From Bacillota bacterium (GTDB taxonomy: Bacteria > Bacillota_I > Bacilli_A > RFN20 > CAG-826), in assembly GCA_023396795.1 (NCBI GenBank), contig JAEWUY010000095.1, positions 1 to 9,426 of the forward strand: DNA of 9,426 nt, written 5' to 3'. A program made the translations under genes and the position numbers. This document shows, one piece after another, positions 1 through 6,803 of this stretch (position 1 is the first letter of the stretch; each line of letters begins with the position of its first letter). Under the pieces are notes generated by a model that was given only the letters and a program-made list of their open reading frames with translations, had not been told where the DNA came from and ran no database searches.

Positions 1-3000
1 TGTTATGAATTTCTAATCTTTGATGAGTTTGTTCCGGAAGAAAAAGCTATTACTGTCTCGCAAAGCAAACTTCAATCATTAACCAAAAAAGCTGAAAAGG
101 TCGTTGATGAAACGCTTGAAGAAAGCGATGACGAGGACACGAGCTATTATCGTGAACCCAAGAGTATTGAGGAAGTTCATAAAGAAGAGCTAGAAGATGC
201 CGAAAAAGAAATGTTAGAACTCATGCGGGCCAATAAAAAACGCATGATTAAAGAACGAAAAGAAGTTAGTGTTTTTAAAAAAGGTGATTACACGATTATC
301 GATAGCATTGGCGACATTATTGCTGCGACCCAAAGAGTTGATTTTCTTGGGAAAATATTTAGTTATGATAATCGTATTATAGGCAGCGGCCGTAATTTTT
401 TAACACTTGGCGTTGGTGATAAGCAACATGCCATTTTTGTTAAATTGATTGGCTCTAAAAGCGGTCAAGGCGATAATTTTGATATTTATAAAATCGGCTT
501 GAATGTTCGCGTTCAAGGCACGGTCGATAAAGACAAATATAACGGCGAATTGTATGTGATGGGTCACAGTGTCGATATTTTACCGATGACACCATTACGC
601 AAAGATAGCGAAGAAGAAAAGCGTGTTGAACTTCATCTGCACACGAAGATGTCGGCGATGGATGGAGTTGGAGAAATCGAAAATTATTTAAAAGTTGCTA
701 AATCAATGGGTCATAAGGCAATTGCCATTACTGATCATGGTGTGGTGCAAGGATTTCCGGAAGCCCAAAAACACGCTCACGAATTAGGACTCAAAATGCT
801 TTATGGTGCGGAATTATATATGGTTGATGATAACCTCCGTTATGCTTATAATCCTCAAGATATTGAACTTCATGATGCGACCTATGTTTGTTTTGACTTT
901 GAAACAACGGGGTTATCTTCTAAATACGATCGCATTATTGAGTTTGGGGCCACGCGTTTTGAAAAAGGTGTCATCGTCGACAGCATTGATTTTTTTGTTA
1001 ATCCCGGAAAAAACATTCCGAAAAAAATAACCCAGATGACGCGCATTACTGATGAGATGGTGAAAAACGCTCCTAGTGAAAAAGAGGTTCTCGGCAAAAT
1101 TAAGCAATTTATGAAAGACGCCATTTTGGTTTCGCATAATGCCGAGTTCGATGTCGGTTTTTTAAATGAAGCTTTGTCGCGAAGTGGTCAAGAAAAAATT
1201 TCTAATCCTGTGATTGATACTTTAGCCTTATCGCGTTATCTTTTTCCGGAGGCTCGTTATCATAACCTCGGAGCTTTATGCCGTAACCTGGAAATAACAT
1301 CATATAATGATGATGAAGCTCACCGCGCTGATTTTGATGCGCGCATTTTAAACGATGTATGGCTTGCTATTTTAAACATTCTCGTTCGCGATAATATGTC
1401 ACTGACGCATGCCGATTTAACAAAACTGAAGGCTAATGACGCTATTTTAAAACATCTCAAGCCACGTCACGTTGTGGTTTTGGCACAAAATGAAATTGGT
1501 CTAAAAAATCTTTATAAATTAATTTCTCTAAGTCACATTAACTATTTTGCCGAATTACCTAAAATTCCACGTCGTGAAATGATCGCTCATCACGAAGGTC
1601 TCTTATTTGGTTCGGCTTGTTTTAATGGTGAAGTTTTTGATACTGCTCGTACTCGAAGTAAAGAAGATTTGAAGCGCGTTATGGCTTTCTATGATTATAT
1701 CGAAATTCAGCCCGTCGCTAATTATTGTTATCTTGTTAATACTGGATCGGTCGAAAGCAACGATCAAATTGTATCGTTTATTAAAGACATTGTTGAAGCT
1801 GCCTCAGAAATTAATAAGCCAGTGGTGGCAACAGGCGATACCCACTATGTTAATCCGGAAGAAAAGATTCATCGTGATGTTTATATCATGGCCAAAGCCG
1901 TTGGCGGGCGTCCACACCCTTTGAATACTAATCCGTATGAGCGTGAGGGTGAAGTTTATTATGAAAACCCAGATCAGCATTATCGTTCGACAAAAGAAAT
2001 GTTAAAAGAATTTAATTTTTTGGGTGAAGAAAAAGCTCGAGAAATTGTAATTAAAAATAGCAACAACATCGCGGATTCAATTCAACAGCTATTTCCCGTA
2101 AAAAATAAACTTTTTGCGCCAAAAATACCAGGAACTGAAGAGTTTTTGCGGGCTCTTTGCTTTAATACCGCTCATGAATGGTACGGTAATCCTCTTCCCC
2201 CTCATATTGAGGAACGCCTCACTCGAGAACTGAATGGTATTATCAATAATGGTTACTCCGTTAACTATTACATTGCCCACAAGATTATCGCTAAGGCGAA
2301 AGAGGATGGTTATCTTGTTGGTAGTCGTGGTTCAGTCGGTTCGTCTTTTGCAGCGACGATGGCTTATATAACGGAAGTTAATCCTTTAAAGCCACATTAT
2401 CGTTGTCCAAAATGTAAGAATTCGGAATTTATTCAAGATAGTAAGTATACTTCAGGCTATGACCTACCTGATAAAAACTGTCCAGTCTGTGGCACGAAAT
2501 ATATAAAAGATGGACAAAATATTCCTTTTGAAACATTCCTCGGATTTAATGCCGAAAAGATTCCCGATATCGACTTAAACTTTCCAAGTGATTATCAAGC
2601 GCGTGCTCATGATTACACGAAGGAGTTGTTGGGCGAAGACAGCGTTTTCCGTGCTGGTACGATAGGCACGACAGCTGATAAAACAGCCTTTGGTTATGTT
2701 CGTGGCTATTTTGAAAGACGTGGTCAAAATCCTGACAGCGTTCCACGTGCTGAAATTTCTTATTTAGCGTCGCATTTAACAGGCGTAAAGAAGACGACCG
2801 GTCAGCATCCAGGTGGCATCATGGTTATTCCTAACGATAAAGAGGTGTATGACTTTACGCCAGTGCAATATCCGGCGGATGATAAAGAATCAACATGGAA
2901 AACAACGCACTTTGATTATCGAGCTATTCATGATTCACTTCTTAAACTCGATCTTTTAGGACACGTCGACCCGCTAGCTCTTAAAATAATGTGTGAAACG

Positions 3001-4026
3001 GTCAACATTAAAGTCGAAGATATTCCTTTAAGCGACCCAAAGGTTATTTCGCTATTTTCTAGCGATCAGGTGTTGAATCGGAAAAATAATTTCTTAAAAG
3101 TCGAAACCGGGGCGTTGGCCATTCCTGAATTTGGTACTGATTTCGTGCGTGGAGTTTTAAGAAAAACAAAACCAAAGAATTTTGCTGAACTTGTCATTAT
3201 TTCTGGTTTGACACATGGTGAAAACGCCTGGGCAAACAACGCTGAAACATTAATTGACCAAAAGGTAGCTAGTCTCAAAGATGTTATTGGTTGCCGTGAC
3301 GATATTATGATTTATCTCATCGATAAAGGCCTTGAACCCAAGATCGCTTTTGCAATTATGGAATCGGTTCGTAAAGGTAAAAAAGTAGCTCCTGAGTTTG
3401 CTGAAAAAATGCGGGCCCATAATGTTCCTGAGTATTACATTTCTTCGTGTAATAAGATCAAATATATGTTCCCTAAAGCTCACGCTGTGGCCTATGTTAT
3501 GATGGCGGCGAGGGTTGGATATTTTAAGGTTTATTACCCATTAGAATTCTACGCAACGTTCTTCAGTGTCCGCAGTAAGCAATACGAATTTAAAACAATG
3601 CTCAAGGGCGAAGACGCTATCACGACAAGAATTGAAGAGCTGCGCCGTAAAACACTGAATCGAAGCGAAAAAATTAATCCAAAAGAGGCCGGCATTCTTG
3701 ATACGTTGATTATCGCAATTGAAATGGTGGAACGGGGCTATAAATTTGGCAACATCGATTTATATAAATCGGATGCTTCCTATTTTACTGTTGATTACGA
3801 AAGGGGAGTTTTAATACCGCCATTTGTGGTTTTGGATGGTCTTGGTGAGTCAGCGGCTTATTCAATTGTTGAAGCGCGAAAAGTTGGAAAGTTCCTTTCT
3901 AAAGAAGATTTGCTATCTCGCACGAAACTTAATAATACGAATATGGAGGAAATGGATCGCCTTGGTGTTTTGAGTGATTTAGGCGATACCAATCAAATTT
4001 CGATATTTGAATTTAACTTTGATTAA
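1..4026 (+). CDS. polC: DNA polymerase III PolC-type alpha subunit, 5' partial
   Basis: Replicative DNA polymerase with built-in 3'-5' proofreading, acting in the cytoplasm at the fork with the sliding clamp. The frame is open from base 1, so the gene starts before the window; the ATG at 211 is internal. Numbering from the first codon here (1341 codons present): an acidic linker; OB-fold about 98-195; first PHP half with HLH at 212-214; DEDDh exonuclease inserted in the PHP domain with D299, E301 (DFETTG), D384 (HNAEFD) and H441/D446; second PHP half about 480-650; a zinc knuckle C802/C805/C827/C830 inside the polymerase part; catalytic aspartates D856 and D858 in PDIDLNF; and a TTGQHPGG motif about 933-939. 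The C-terminus carries QISIF at 1332-1336, a good match to the clamp-binding motif. Domain order and length match Firmicutes PolC (usually about 1,430 residues), so roughly 100 residues are missing. No motif is damaged. Confidence 0.97.
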   Translation, partial: CYEFLIFDEFVPEEKAITVSQSKLQSLTKKAEKVVDETLEESDDEDTSYYREPKSIEEVHKEELEDAEKEMLELMRANKKRMIKERKEVSVFKKGDYTIIDSIGDIIAATQRVDFLGKIFSYDNRIIGSGRNFLTLGVGDKQHAIFVKLIGSKSGQGDNFDIYKIGLNVRVQGTVDKDKYNGELYVMGHSVDILPMTPLRKDSEEEKRVELHLHTKMSAMDGVGEIENYLKVAKSMGHKAIAITDHGVVQGFPEAQKHAHELGLKMLYGAELYMVDDNLRYAYNPQDIELHDATYVCFDFETTGLSSKYDRIIEFGATRFEKGVIVDSIDFFVNPGKNIPKKITQMTRITDEMVKNAPSEKEVLGKIKQFMKDAILVSHNAEFDVGFLNEALSRSGQEKISNPVIDTLALSRYLFPEARYHNLGALCRNLEITSYNDDEAHRADFDARILNDVWLAILNILVRDNMSLTHADLTKLKANDAILKHLKPRHVVVLAQNEIGLKNLYKLISLSHINYFAELPKIPRREMIAHHEGLLFGSACFNGEVFDTARTRSKEDLKRVMAFYDYIEIQPVANYCYLVNTGSVESNDQIVSFIKDIVEAASEINKPVVATGDTHYVNPEEKIHRDVYIMAKAVGGRPHPLNTNPYEREGEVYYENPDQHYRSTKEMLKEFNFLGEEKAREIVIKNSNNIADSIQQLFPVKNKLFAPKIPGTEEFLRALCFNTAHEWYGNPLPPHIEERLTRELNGIINNGYSVNYYIAHKIIAKAKEDGYLVGSRGSVGSSFAATMAYITEVNPLKPHYRCPKCKNSEFIQDSKYTSGYDLPDKNCPVCGTKYIKDGQNIPFETFLGFNAEKIPDIDLNFPSDYQARAHDYTKELLGEDSVFRAGTIGTTADKTAFGYVRGYFERRGQNPDSVPRAEISYLASHLTGVKKTTGQHPGGIMVIPNDKEVYDFTPVQYPADDKESTWKTTHFDYRAIHDSLLKLDLLGHVDPLALKIMCETVNIKVEDIPLSDPKVISLFSSDQVLNRKNNFLKVETGALAIPEFGTDFVRGVLRKTKPKNFAELVIISGLTHGENAWANNAETLIDQKVASLKDVIGCRDDIMIYLIDKGLEPKIAFAIMESVRKGKKVAPEFAEKMRAHNVPEYYISSCNKIKYMFPKAHAVAYVMMAARVGYFKVYYPLEFYATFFSVRSKQYEFKTMLKGEDAITTRIEELRRKTLNRSEKINPKEAGILDTLIIAIEMVERGYKFGNIDLYKSDASYFTVDYERGVLIPPFVVLDGLGESAAYSIVEARKVGKFLSKEDLLSRTKLNNTNMEEMDRLGVLSDLGDTNQISIFEFNFD

Positions 4027-4039
4027 AAATCATTATAAT
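4012..4039 (+). promoter_or_regulatory. Promoter of tRNA-Pro, inside the polC 3' end
   Basis: A perfect -10 hexamer TATAAT lies at 4034-4039. A weak -35 (TTTAAC, 4012-4017) sits 16 bp upstream, within the last polC codons. Transcription would begin near 4046, about 12 nt before the mature tRNA. The -10 is convincing; the -35 is poor. Confidence 0.6.
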
Positions 4040-4057
4040 AGTTAGTTGCGGTCGCTT

Positions 4058-4134
4058 CGGGACGTAGCACAGCTTGGTAGTGCGCTTGGTTCGGGACCAA
4101 GAGGTCGAGGGTTCGAATCCCTCCGTTCCGACCA
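4058..4134 (+). tRNA. tRNA-Pro (anticodon CGG)
   Basis: A 77-nt cloverleaf with encoded CCA. The 7-bp acceptor stem CGGGACG pairs with CGTTCCG (one G-U). The anticodon stem CTTGG/CCAAG (4085-4089/4097-4101) closes the loop TTCGGGA, giving anticodon CGG at 4092-4094, which reads proline codon CCG. The T-arm contains GTTCGAATC and the discriminator base is A at 4131. It starts 31 nt after the polC stop and is followed by its own terminator. Confidence 0.97.
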
Positions 4135-4146
4135 TTACGAATAATT

Positions 4147-4173
4147 GAGATGATATTAATATCATCTCTTTTT
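4147..4173 (+). terminator. Rho-independent terminator after tRNA-Pro
   Basis: A perfect 22-bp inverted repeat (arms GAGATGATATT and AATATCATCTC, 4147-4168) is followed directly by five T residues and a further T-rich stretch. It lies 12 nt after the tRNA CCA end. It separates the two tRNAs into independent units. The stem is AT-rich but long. Confidence 0.8.
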
Positions 4174-4204
4174 CTTTCTTTGTTTATAAATCAATAATAG
4201 ATTA

Positions 4205-4233
4205 TTTAAACATCAATATAAAACTGCTATTAT
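4205..4233 (+). promoter_or_regulatory. Candidate promoter of tRNA-Arg
   Basis: TTTAAA (4205-4210) and TATTAT (4228-4233) are separated by 17 bp. Transcription would begin about 4240, roughly 8 nt before the mature tRNA. Neither box is perfect and the region is very AT-rich, so the assignment rests mostly on position between an upstream terminator and the tRNA. Confidence 0.45.
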
Positions 4234-4247
4234 TTATGAGCGTTGAT

Positions 4248-4324
4248 GCGCTCGTAGCTCAGTTGGATAGAGCACCACCCTCCTAAGGTGGGGGTCGGAC
4301 GTTCGAATCGTCTCGAGCGCGCCA
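4248..4324 (+). tRNA. tRNA-Arg (anticodon CCT)
   Basis: A 77-nt cloverleaf with encoded CCA. The acceptor stem GCGCTCG pairs perfectly with CGAGCGC. The D-arm is GCTCAGTTGGATAGAGC. The anticodon stem CCACC/GGTGG (4275-4279/4287-4291) closes loop CTCCTAA with anticodon CCT at 4282-4284, reading arginine codon AGG. The T-arm contains GTTCGAATC and the discriminator is G at 4321. A terminator follows at once. tRNA-Arg genes are frequent integration sites, and an accessory-type gene (BRO-N/Fic) begins 90 nt downstream. I see no second copy of the tRNA 3' end in the window that would mark an att site. Confidence 0.97.
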
Positions 4325-4334
4325 TTTAGTAATT

Positions 4335-4364
4335 ACAGGATGATTTTCATCCTGTTTTATTTTA
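4335..4364 (+). terminator. Rho-independent terminator after tRNA-Arg
   Basis: A nine-bp stem, ACAGGATGA (4335-4343) with TCATCCTGT (4347-4355) around a TTT loop, is followed by a T-rich tail. It lies 10 nt past the tRNA CCA end. Confidence 0.85.
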
Positions 4365-4391
4365 GTTATCCCCATTTTGTGGACAACTGAA
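4364..4391 (+). repeat. Degenerate copy of a BRO-N coding segment, upstream of the fic gene
   Basis: These 28 bases match the internal segment 4578-4605 at 24 of 28 positions without gaps. The last 17 bases (4375-4391) are identical to 4589-4605. Read in the frame matching the internal copy it gives LSPFCGQLN after a stop, against LSSFCGQLK in the live gene. It therefore looks like a remnant of a BRO-N gene, or a duplicated piece of this one. The same bases form an imperfect inverted repeat (GTTATCC at 4365-4371 against GGACAAC at 4381-4387) and supply the -35 box of the fic promoter. Confidence 0.6.
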
Positions 4392-4408
4392 TTTATTTAT
4401 GTTATCAT
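4380..4408 (+). promoter_or_regulatory. Promoter of the BRO-N/Fic gene (leaderless type)
   Basis: The -35 box TGGACA (4380-4385) is followed after 17 bp by TATCAT (4403-4408), which is preceded by an extended -10 TG at 4400-4401. Transcription would start about 4415, which is the A of the ATG. No Shine-Dalgarno sequence precedes the ATG. The -35 lies in the BRO-N-like repeat and the -10 lies in a perfect palindrome. Confidence 0.6.
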
Positions 4409-4421
4409 AATATTATGATAA
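4402..4421. promoter_or_regulatory. Perfect 20-bp palindrome, candidate operator over the fic -10 and start codon
   Basis: TTATCATAATATTATGATAA is its own reverse complement over all 20 bases. It covers the -10 hexamer and the ATG at 4415. A dimeric repressor bound here would block RNA polymerase. The leading candidate is the BRO-N domain of the gene itself, by analogy with autoregulated phage regulators; that is inferred. In AT-rich DNA some palindromes arise by chance, but perfect symmetry at this position is notable. Confidence 0.5.
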
Positions 4422-5269
4422 AACATTCAATTCGCTACTTTAATAAAAAGGAAGTAAGAGCTGTTTGGGACAATGAAAAATCAATGTGGTGGTATTCCGC
4501 AATTGATTTTATTGATATTTTGGTCGAACCAAACTCTCCAAGAAGATATTGGAACAATGTTAAAGTTCGAAATCCAGAGTTGTCTTCTTTTTGTGGACAA
4601 CTGAAATTGTATGCTCGAGACGGCAAGAAATACCTATCGGAAGTAGTTAGTGAAGGTGGAGTCAGATATCTTTTAAGTATTATACCGTCTAAATATAAAA
4701 AACATATTCAAAAGTGGCTCCAAGGCATGCTTGATTCCATTGATGAACAAAGCAAAAATAAAGCTTATGATTTTTATAAAACAAAGTTAATAGAACTAAA
4801 TGAAGTGGGTAAGACAATCGCATTACAAAAAATACACGGTTATTTATTTGAGGGACTATATTCTTTTGCAGGTCGAATAAGAACGAAAACAATTTCAAAA
4901 GGCAAATATACTTTTGCTAATGGCGATTTTCTTTCTCAAATTCTTAACGATCTCGATGAAATGCCCGATTCAACTTTTGATGAAATAGTAGATAAATATG
5001 TTGAAATGAATATTGCCCATCCCTTTATGGAAGGCAATGGTCGGGCCACGAGAATTTGGCTGGATATTTTGCTAATAAATAGGTTGGGGAAATGCGTTGA
5101 TTGGTTGTTAATCAAAAAAACAGACTATCTTAAAGCTATGGAAAAGAGCCCTGTTAATCCAAAACCTATCCATAGTCTTATCAAAAATGCATTAACTAGC
5201 GACATTGACAATCGTGAATTATATCTTAAAGGAATTGATTGTTCGTACTACTATGAGGAAGTCGAGTAG
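4415..5269 (+). CDS. BRO-N domain fused to class III Fic protein adenylyltransferase
   Basis: 284 residues in two parts. Residues 1-105 resemble the BRO-N/phage-antirepressor domain (VRAVWD at 14-19, WWYSAIDFIDIL at 25-36, GQLKL at 61-65 followed by ARDGKKY, IPSKYKKHIQKWL about 90-102). Residues 107-284 are a Fic domain close to Neisseria meningitidis NmFic: a SIDEQS entry, a flap TISKGKYTFAN at 159-169, and the active site HPFMEGNGRATR with H202, E206, N208, R210 and R213. The C-terminal SYYYEE (S277-E281) matches the class III inhibitory helix (S/T)xxxE(G/N), except that its last residue is E. Fic enzymes of this type transfer AMP from ATP to proteins, and NmFic modifies gyrase GyrB; the target here is unknown. 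No separate antitoxin gene is adjacent, as expected for self-inhibited Fic. The ATG is fixed by conservation of the N-terminus; there is no ribosome site. It sits next to tRNA-Arg, so transfer is plausible. AMP transfer is likely, toxin function is inferred. Confidence 0.92.
   Translation: MIKHSIRYFNKKEVRAVWDNEKSMWWYSAIDFIDILVEPNSPRRYWNNVKVRNPELSSFCGQLKLYARDGKKYLSEVVSEGGVRYLLSIIPSKYKKHIQKWLQGMLDSIDEQSKNKAYDFYKTKLIELNEVGKTIALQKIHGYLFEGLYSFAGRIRTKTISKGKYTFANGDFLSQILNDLDEMPDSTFDEIVDKYVEMNIAHPFMEGNGRATRIWLDILLINRLGKCVDWLLIKKTDYLKAMEKSPVNPKPIHSLIKNALTSDIDNRELYLKGIDCSYYYEEVE
4578..4605 (+). repeat. Internal partner of the promoter repeat
   Basis: This is the coding copy of the 28-base repeat at 4364-4391, spanning codons for LSSFCGQLK of the BRO-N domain. 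It also contains the perfect six-base arms GTTGTC (4579-4584) and GACAAC (4596-4601). It lies 214 bp downstream of the promoter copy. Confidence 0.6.
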
Positions 5270-5321
5270 TTTCATACTATACCCTATTTTTATGGTGAAT
5301 AAAGCTAATGAACAAATGTTT

Positions 5322-5327
5322 AAGGAG
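5322..5327 (+). promoter_or_regulatory. Ribosome binding site that fixes the flavin reductase start
   Basis: AAGGAG ends 6 nt before the ATG at 5334. The same frame is open back to 5205 and contains an ATG at 5292, but neither earlier start has a ribosome site, and family similarity begins after 5334. Confidence 0.85.
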
Positions 5328-5333
5328 AACAAA

Positions 5334-5879
5334 ATGGCATTAAAAGAATTGAAAATCAAGGACTTAAACATTAACCCTTGTCAAATGATTGGCGAGGATT
5401 GGATGTTAATAACTGCGGGCAATGAAAAGTCATTTAATTCTATGACGGCATCGTGGGGACATATCGGGGCCTTATGGGGCAAGCATATAAATGGAAGGCC
5501 AACTGTAGAAGTCTTTGTCAGACCATCTAGATACGCCGATAGCTTTATTGACAATAATGAATGCTTCTCTTTATCTTTTTTTGCCAAAGAATATCAAAAG
5601 GATCTCTCATATTTAGGTAGCCATTCTGGTCGCGACGAAGATAAAATATCTAAAACGCAATTAACCCCAATCTTTATTGATGATGTACCAACTTTTATAG
5701 AAGCAAAAATGGTCATCATTGCAAGAAAGATTTACAAAGGTAAAATCGCCAAAGAAGGATTCATCGATAAATCAATCATCAAAGCCTTTTATGATACCGA
5801 TAGTGGACATGCTTATAACAATAACTCATATCATAATGTTTATATTGGCGAGATCTTAAAAGTATTAGTTAAAGAATAA
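5334..5879 (+). CDS. Flavin reductase-like FMN-binding split-barrel protein
   Basis: 181 residues, cytoplasmic with no signal peptide or membrane segment. The pattern is that of the flavin reductase-like (DIM6/NTAB) split barrel: FNSMTASWGHIGALWGK at 34-50, VRPSRYAD at 62-69, and SFFAKEYQKDLSYLGSHSG about 81-99 followed by the DEDK segment. Members bind FMN and reduce free flavin or other small substrates with NAD(P)H, or serve as partner reductases of monooxygenases; the substrate here cannot be told. It begins 64 nt after the fic stop, a gap with no clear terminator or promoter, so read-through from fic is possible. Nothing links the two functionally. The family call is firm, the reaction is not. 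Confidence 0.85.
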   Translation: MALKELKIKDLNINPCQMIGEDWMLITAGNEKSFNSMTASWGHIGALWGKHINGRPTVEVFVRPSRYADSFIDNNECFSLSFFAKEYQKDLSYLGSHSGRDEDKISKTQLTPIFIDDVPTFIEAKMVIIARKIYKGKIAKEGFIDKSIIKAFYDTDSGHAYNNNSYHNVYIGEILKVLVKE

Positions 5880-5912
5880 TGTTTGCGCTTTGATAAAGCA
5901 CATACAAAGCAA

Positions 5913-5960
5913 AATCACACCATTTCATATACAATTTGTCCATAAATCGGAGGTGTGATT
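5913..5960. repeat. Nine-bp inverted repeat around the VOC promoter and ribosome site
   Basis: AATCACACC (5913-5921) and GGTGTGATT (5952-5960) are perfect inverted copies 30 nt apart. The right arm overlaps the 3' part of the ribosome site (GGAGG, 5949-5953) and ends directly before the ATG at 5961. The arms bracket the only good -10 candidate. It could be a DNA operator pair, or, if transcription starts further upstream, an RNA stem hiding the ribosome site. Confidence 0.6.
5930..5935 (+). promoter_or_regulatory. Candidate -10 element of the VOC gene
   Basis: TACAAT matches the -10 consensus at five of six positions, about 25 nt before the start codon. Transcription would begin about 5942, leaving a leader of about 19 nt that contains GGAGG. 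I find no convincing -35 at 16-18 bp, which would fit activation by a protein at the left repeat arm (5913-5921). Confidence 0.4.
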
Positions 5961-6803
5961 ATGAGCGCTTTCCATAATGAAAACGTAATGTATGTCCGTA
6001 GCGTATCGCTAAGAGTAAAAGATATTGCTACGATGCTTGATTTCTATACACGAATTTTAAAAATGACTTTGATTGACCGGCAAGATAATTTGTACCGCTT
6101 AGGCACTGATGATAATCGCGTTTTGATTGATTTAGTGTTTGATCCAGAAGCAAAGAATGAAAGACGAAGAACCGGCCTATATCACTTCGCTCTTCTTTGG
6201 CCCTCTCACCATGATTTAGGCATCTTCTTCAAATACTGTTTAACTAATCATATTGATTTAAGTGGGGCCAGCAACCACGATGTAAGCGATGCGTTATATT
6301 TAAGCGATCCGGAAGGTAACGGCATTGAAATATACGCCGATCGCCCTTCAAAAGATTGGAAATTTACGAAAGATGGCATTTTAATGACAACCGCGACTAT
6401 TGATCATGAAGCGCTTCTTGAAGAAAAAGGCGAATACGAGCGAATCCCGATAAACACATTCATCGGGCATATTCATTTATCCGTGAATAGTATCGCTGAG
6501 GCATCACATTTCTATGTCGATGTGATTGGCTTTAATAAAATGCTTGATTATGGACCAACCGCCTCGTTTATTAGCGATGGTGGATATCATCACCATATTG
6601 CCTTTAATACTTGGTCGGGAACTAATAATCAAAATCTTGGCAAACACGAAACCGGTCTTATCGAGTACGAAATAAATCTCCCTATTAATCGTGTCAATCA
6701 ACTTATTCAGTCATTAGTCAAGGCGGGAATCGACCACGATCGACTTGGCAATCTTATCATAGTTCATGATATTAACGGCACAAACATCGCCTTCATTTAT
6801 TGA
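5961..6803 (+). CDS. Two-module VOC family protein, CatE-like (glyoxalase/extradiol dioxygenase fold)
   Basis: 280 residues from the ATG at 5961, chosen because GGAGG (5949-5953) lies 7 nt upstream; a GTG at 5955 overlaps the ribosome site. The N-terminal module runs about 8-130 (SLRVKDIATMLDFYTRIL, GLYHFALL with H75, DPEGNGIEIYADR with E123). The C-terminal module runs about 168-280 (IGHIHLSV with H170/H172, YHHHIAF with H210-H212). The layout matches Bacillus CatE (about 285 residues), annotated as catechol 2,3-dioxygenase. The C-terminal module should hold the metal through His, His and Glu. Its last strand reads INGTNIAFIY, with alanine where the glutamate is expected, so ring-cleaving activity is doubtful. 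The stop is TGA, which supports the standard code. The family is sure, the substrate unknown. Confidence 0.88.
   Translation: MSAFHNENVMYVRSVSLRVKDIATMLDFYTRILKMTLIDRQDNLYRLGTDDNRVLIDLVFDPEAKNERRRTGLYHFALLWPSHHDLGIFFKYCLTNHIDLSGASNHDVSDALYLSDPEGNGIEIYADRPSKDWKFTKDGILMTTATIDHEALLEEKGEYERIPINTFIGHIHLSVNSIAEASHFYVDVIGFNKMLDYGPTASFISDGGYHHHIAFNTWSGTNNQNLGKHETGLIEYEINLPINRVNQLIQSLVKAGIDHDRLGNLIIVHDINGTNIAFIY

Noticed and set aside
211..4026. polC beginning at the ATG at 211.
   Set aside because: The frame is open to base 1 with PolC-like acidic sequence, there is no ribosome site at 211, and family length requires more N-terminal sequence.
4366..4386. Two DnaA-box-like nonamers in opposite orientation (TTATCCCCA and TGTGGACAA), suggesting an origin or DnaA-controlled promoter.
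   Set aside because: Each has a mismatch to TTATCCACA, there are only two, and the match of this stretch to the gene's own BRO-N coding sequence explains it better.
5247..5280. A small hairpin (ACTACT/AGTAGT) as a terminator of the fic gene.
   Set aside because: Six AT-rich pairs with a 12-nt loop partly inside the coding region and no T-tract; too weak to call.
5205..5333. An N-terminal extension of the flavin reductase overlapping the end of fic.
   Set aside because: AAGGAG lies 6 nt before ATG 5334; the earlier part is the shadow of the fic 3' end plus spacer and has no family similarity.
6801..6803. TGA as tryptophan (Mycoplasma-type code), given the possible Mollicutes affinity.
   Set aside because: All tryptophans at conserved sites are TGG, no gene here has an internal in-frame TGA, and the VOC gene ends naturally at this TGA.
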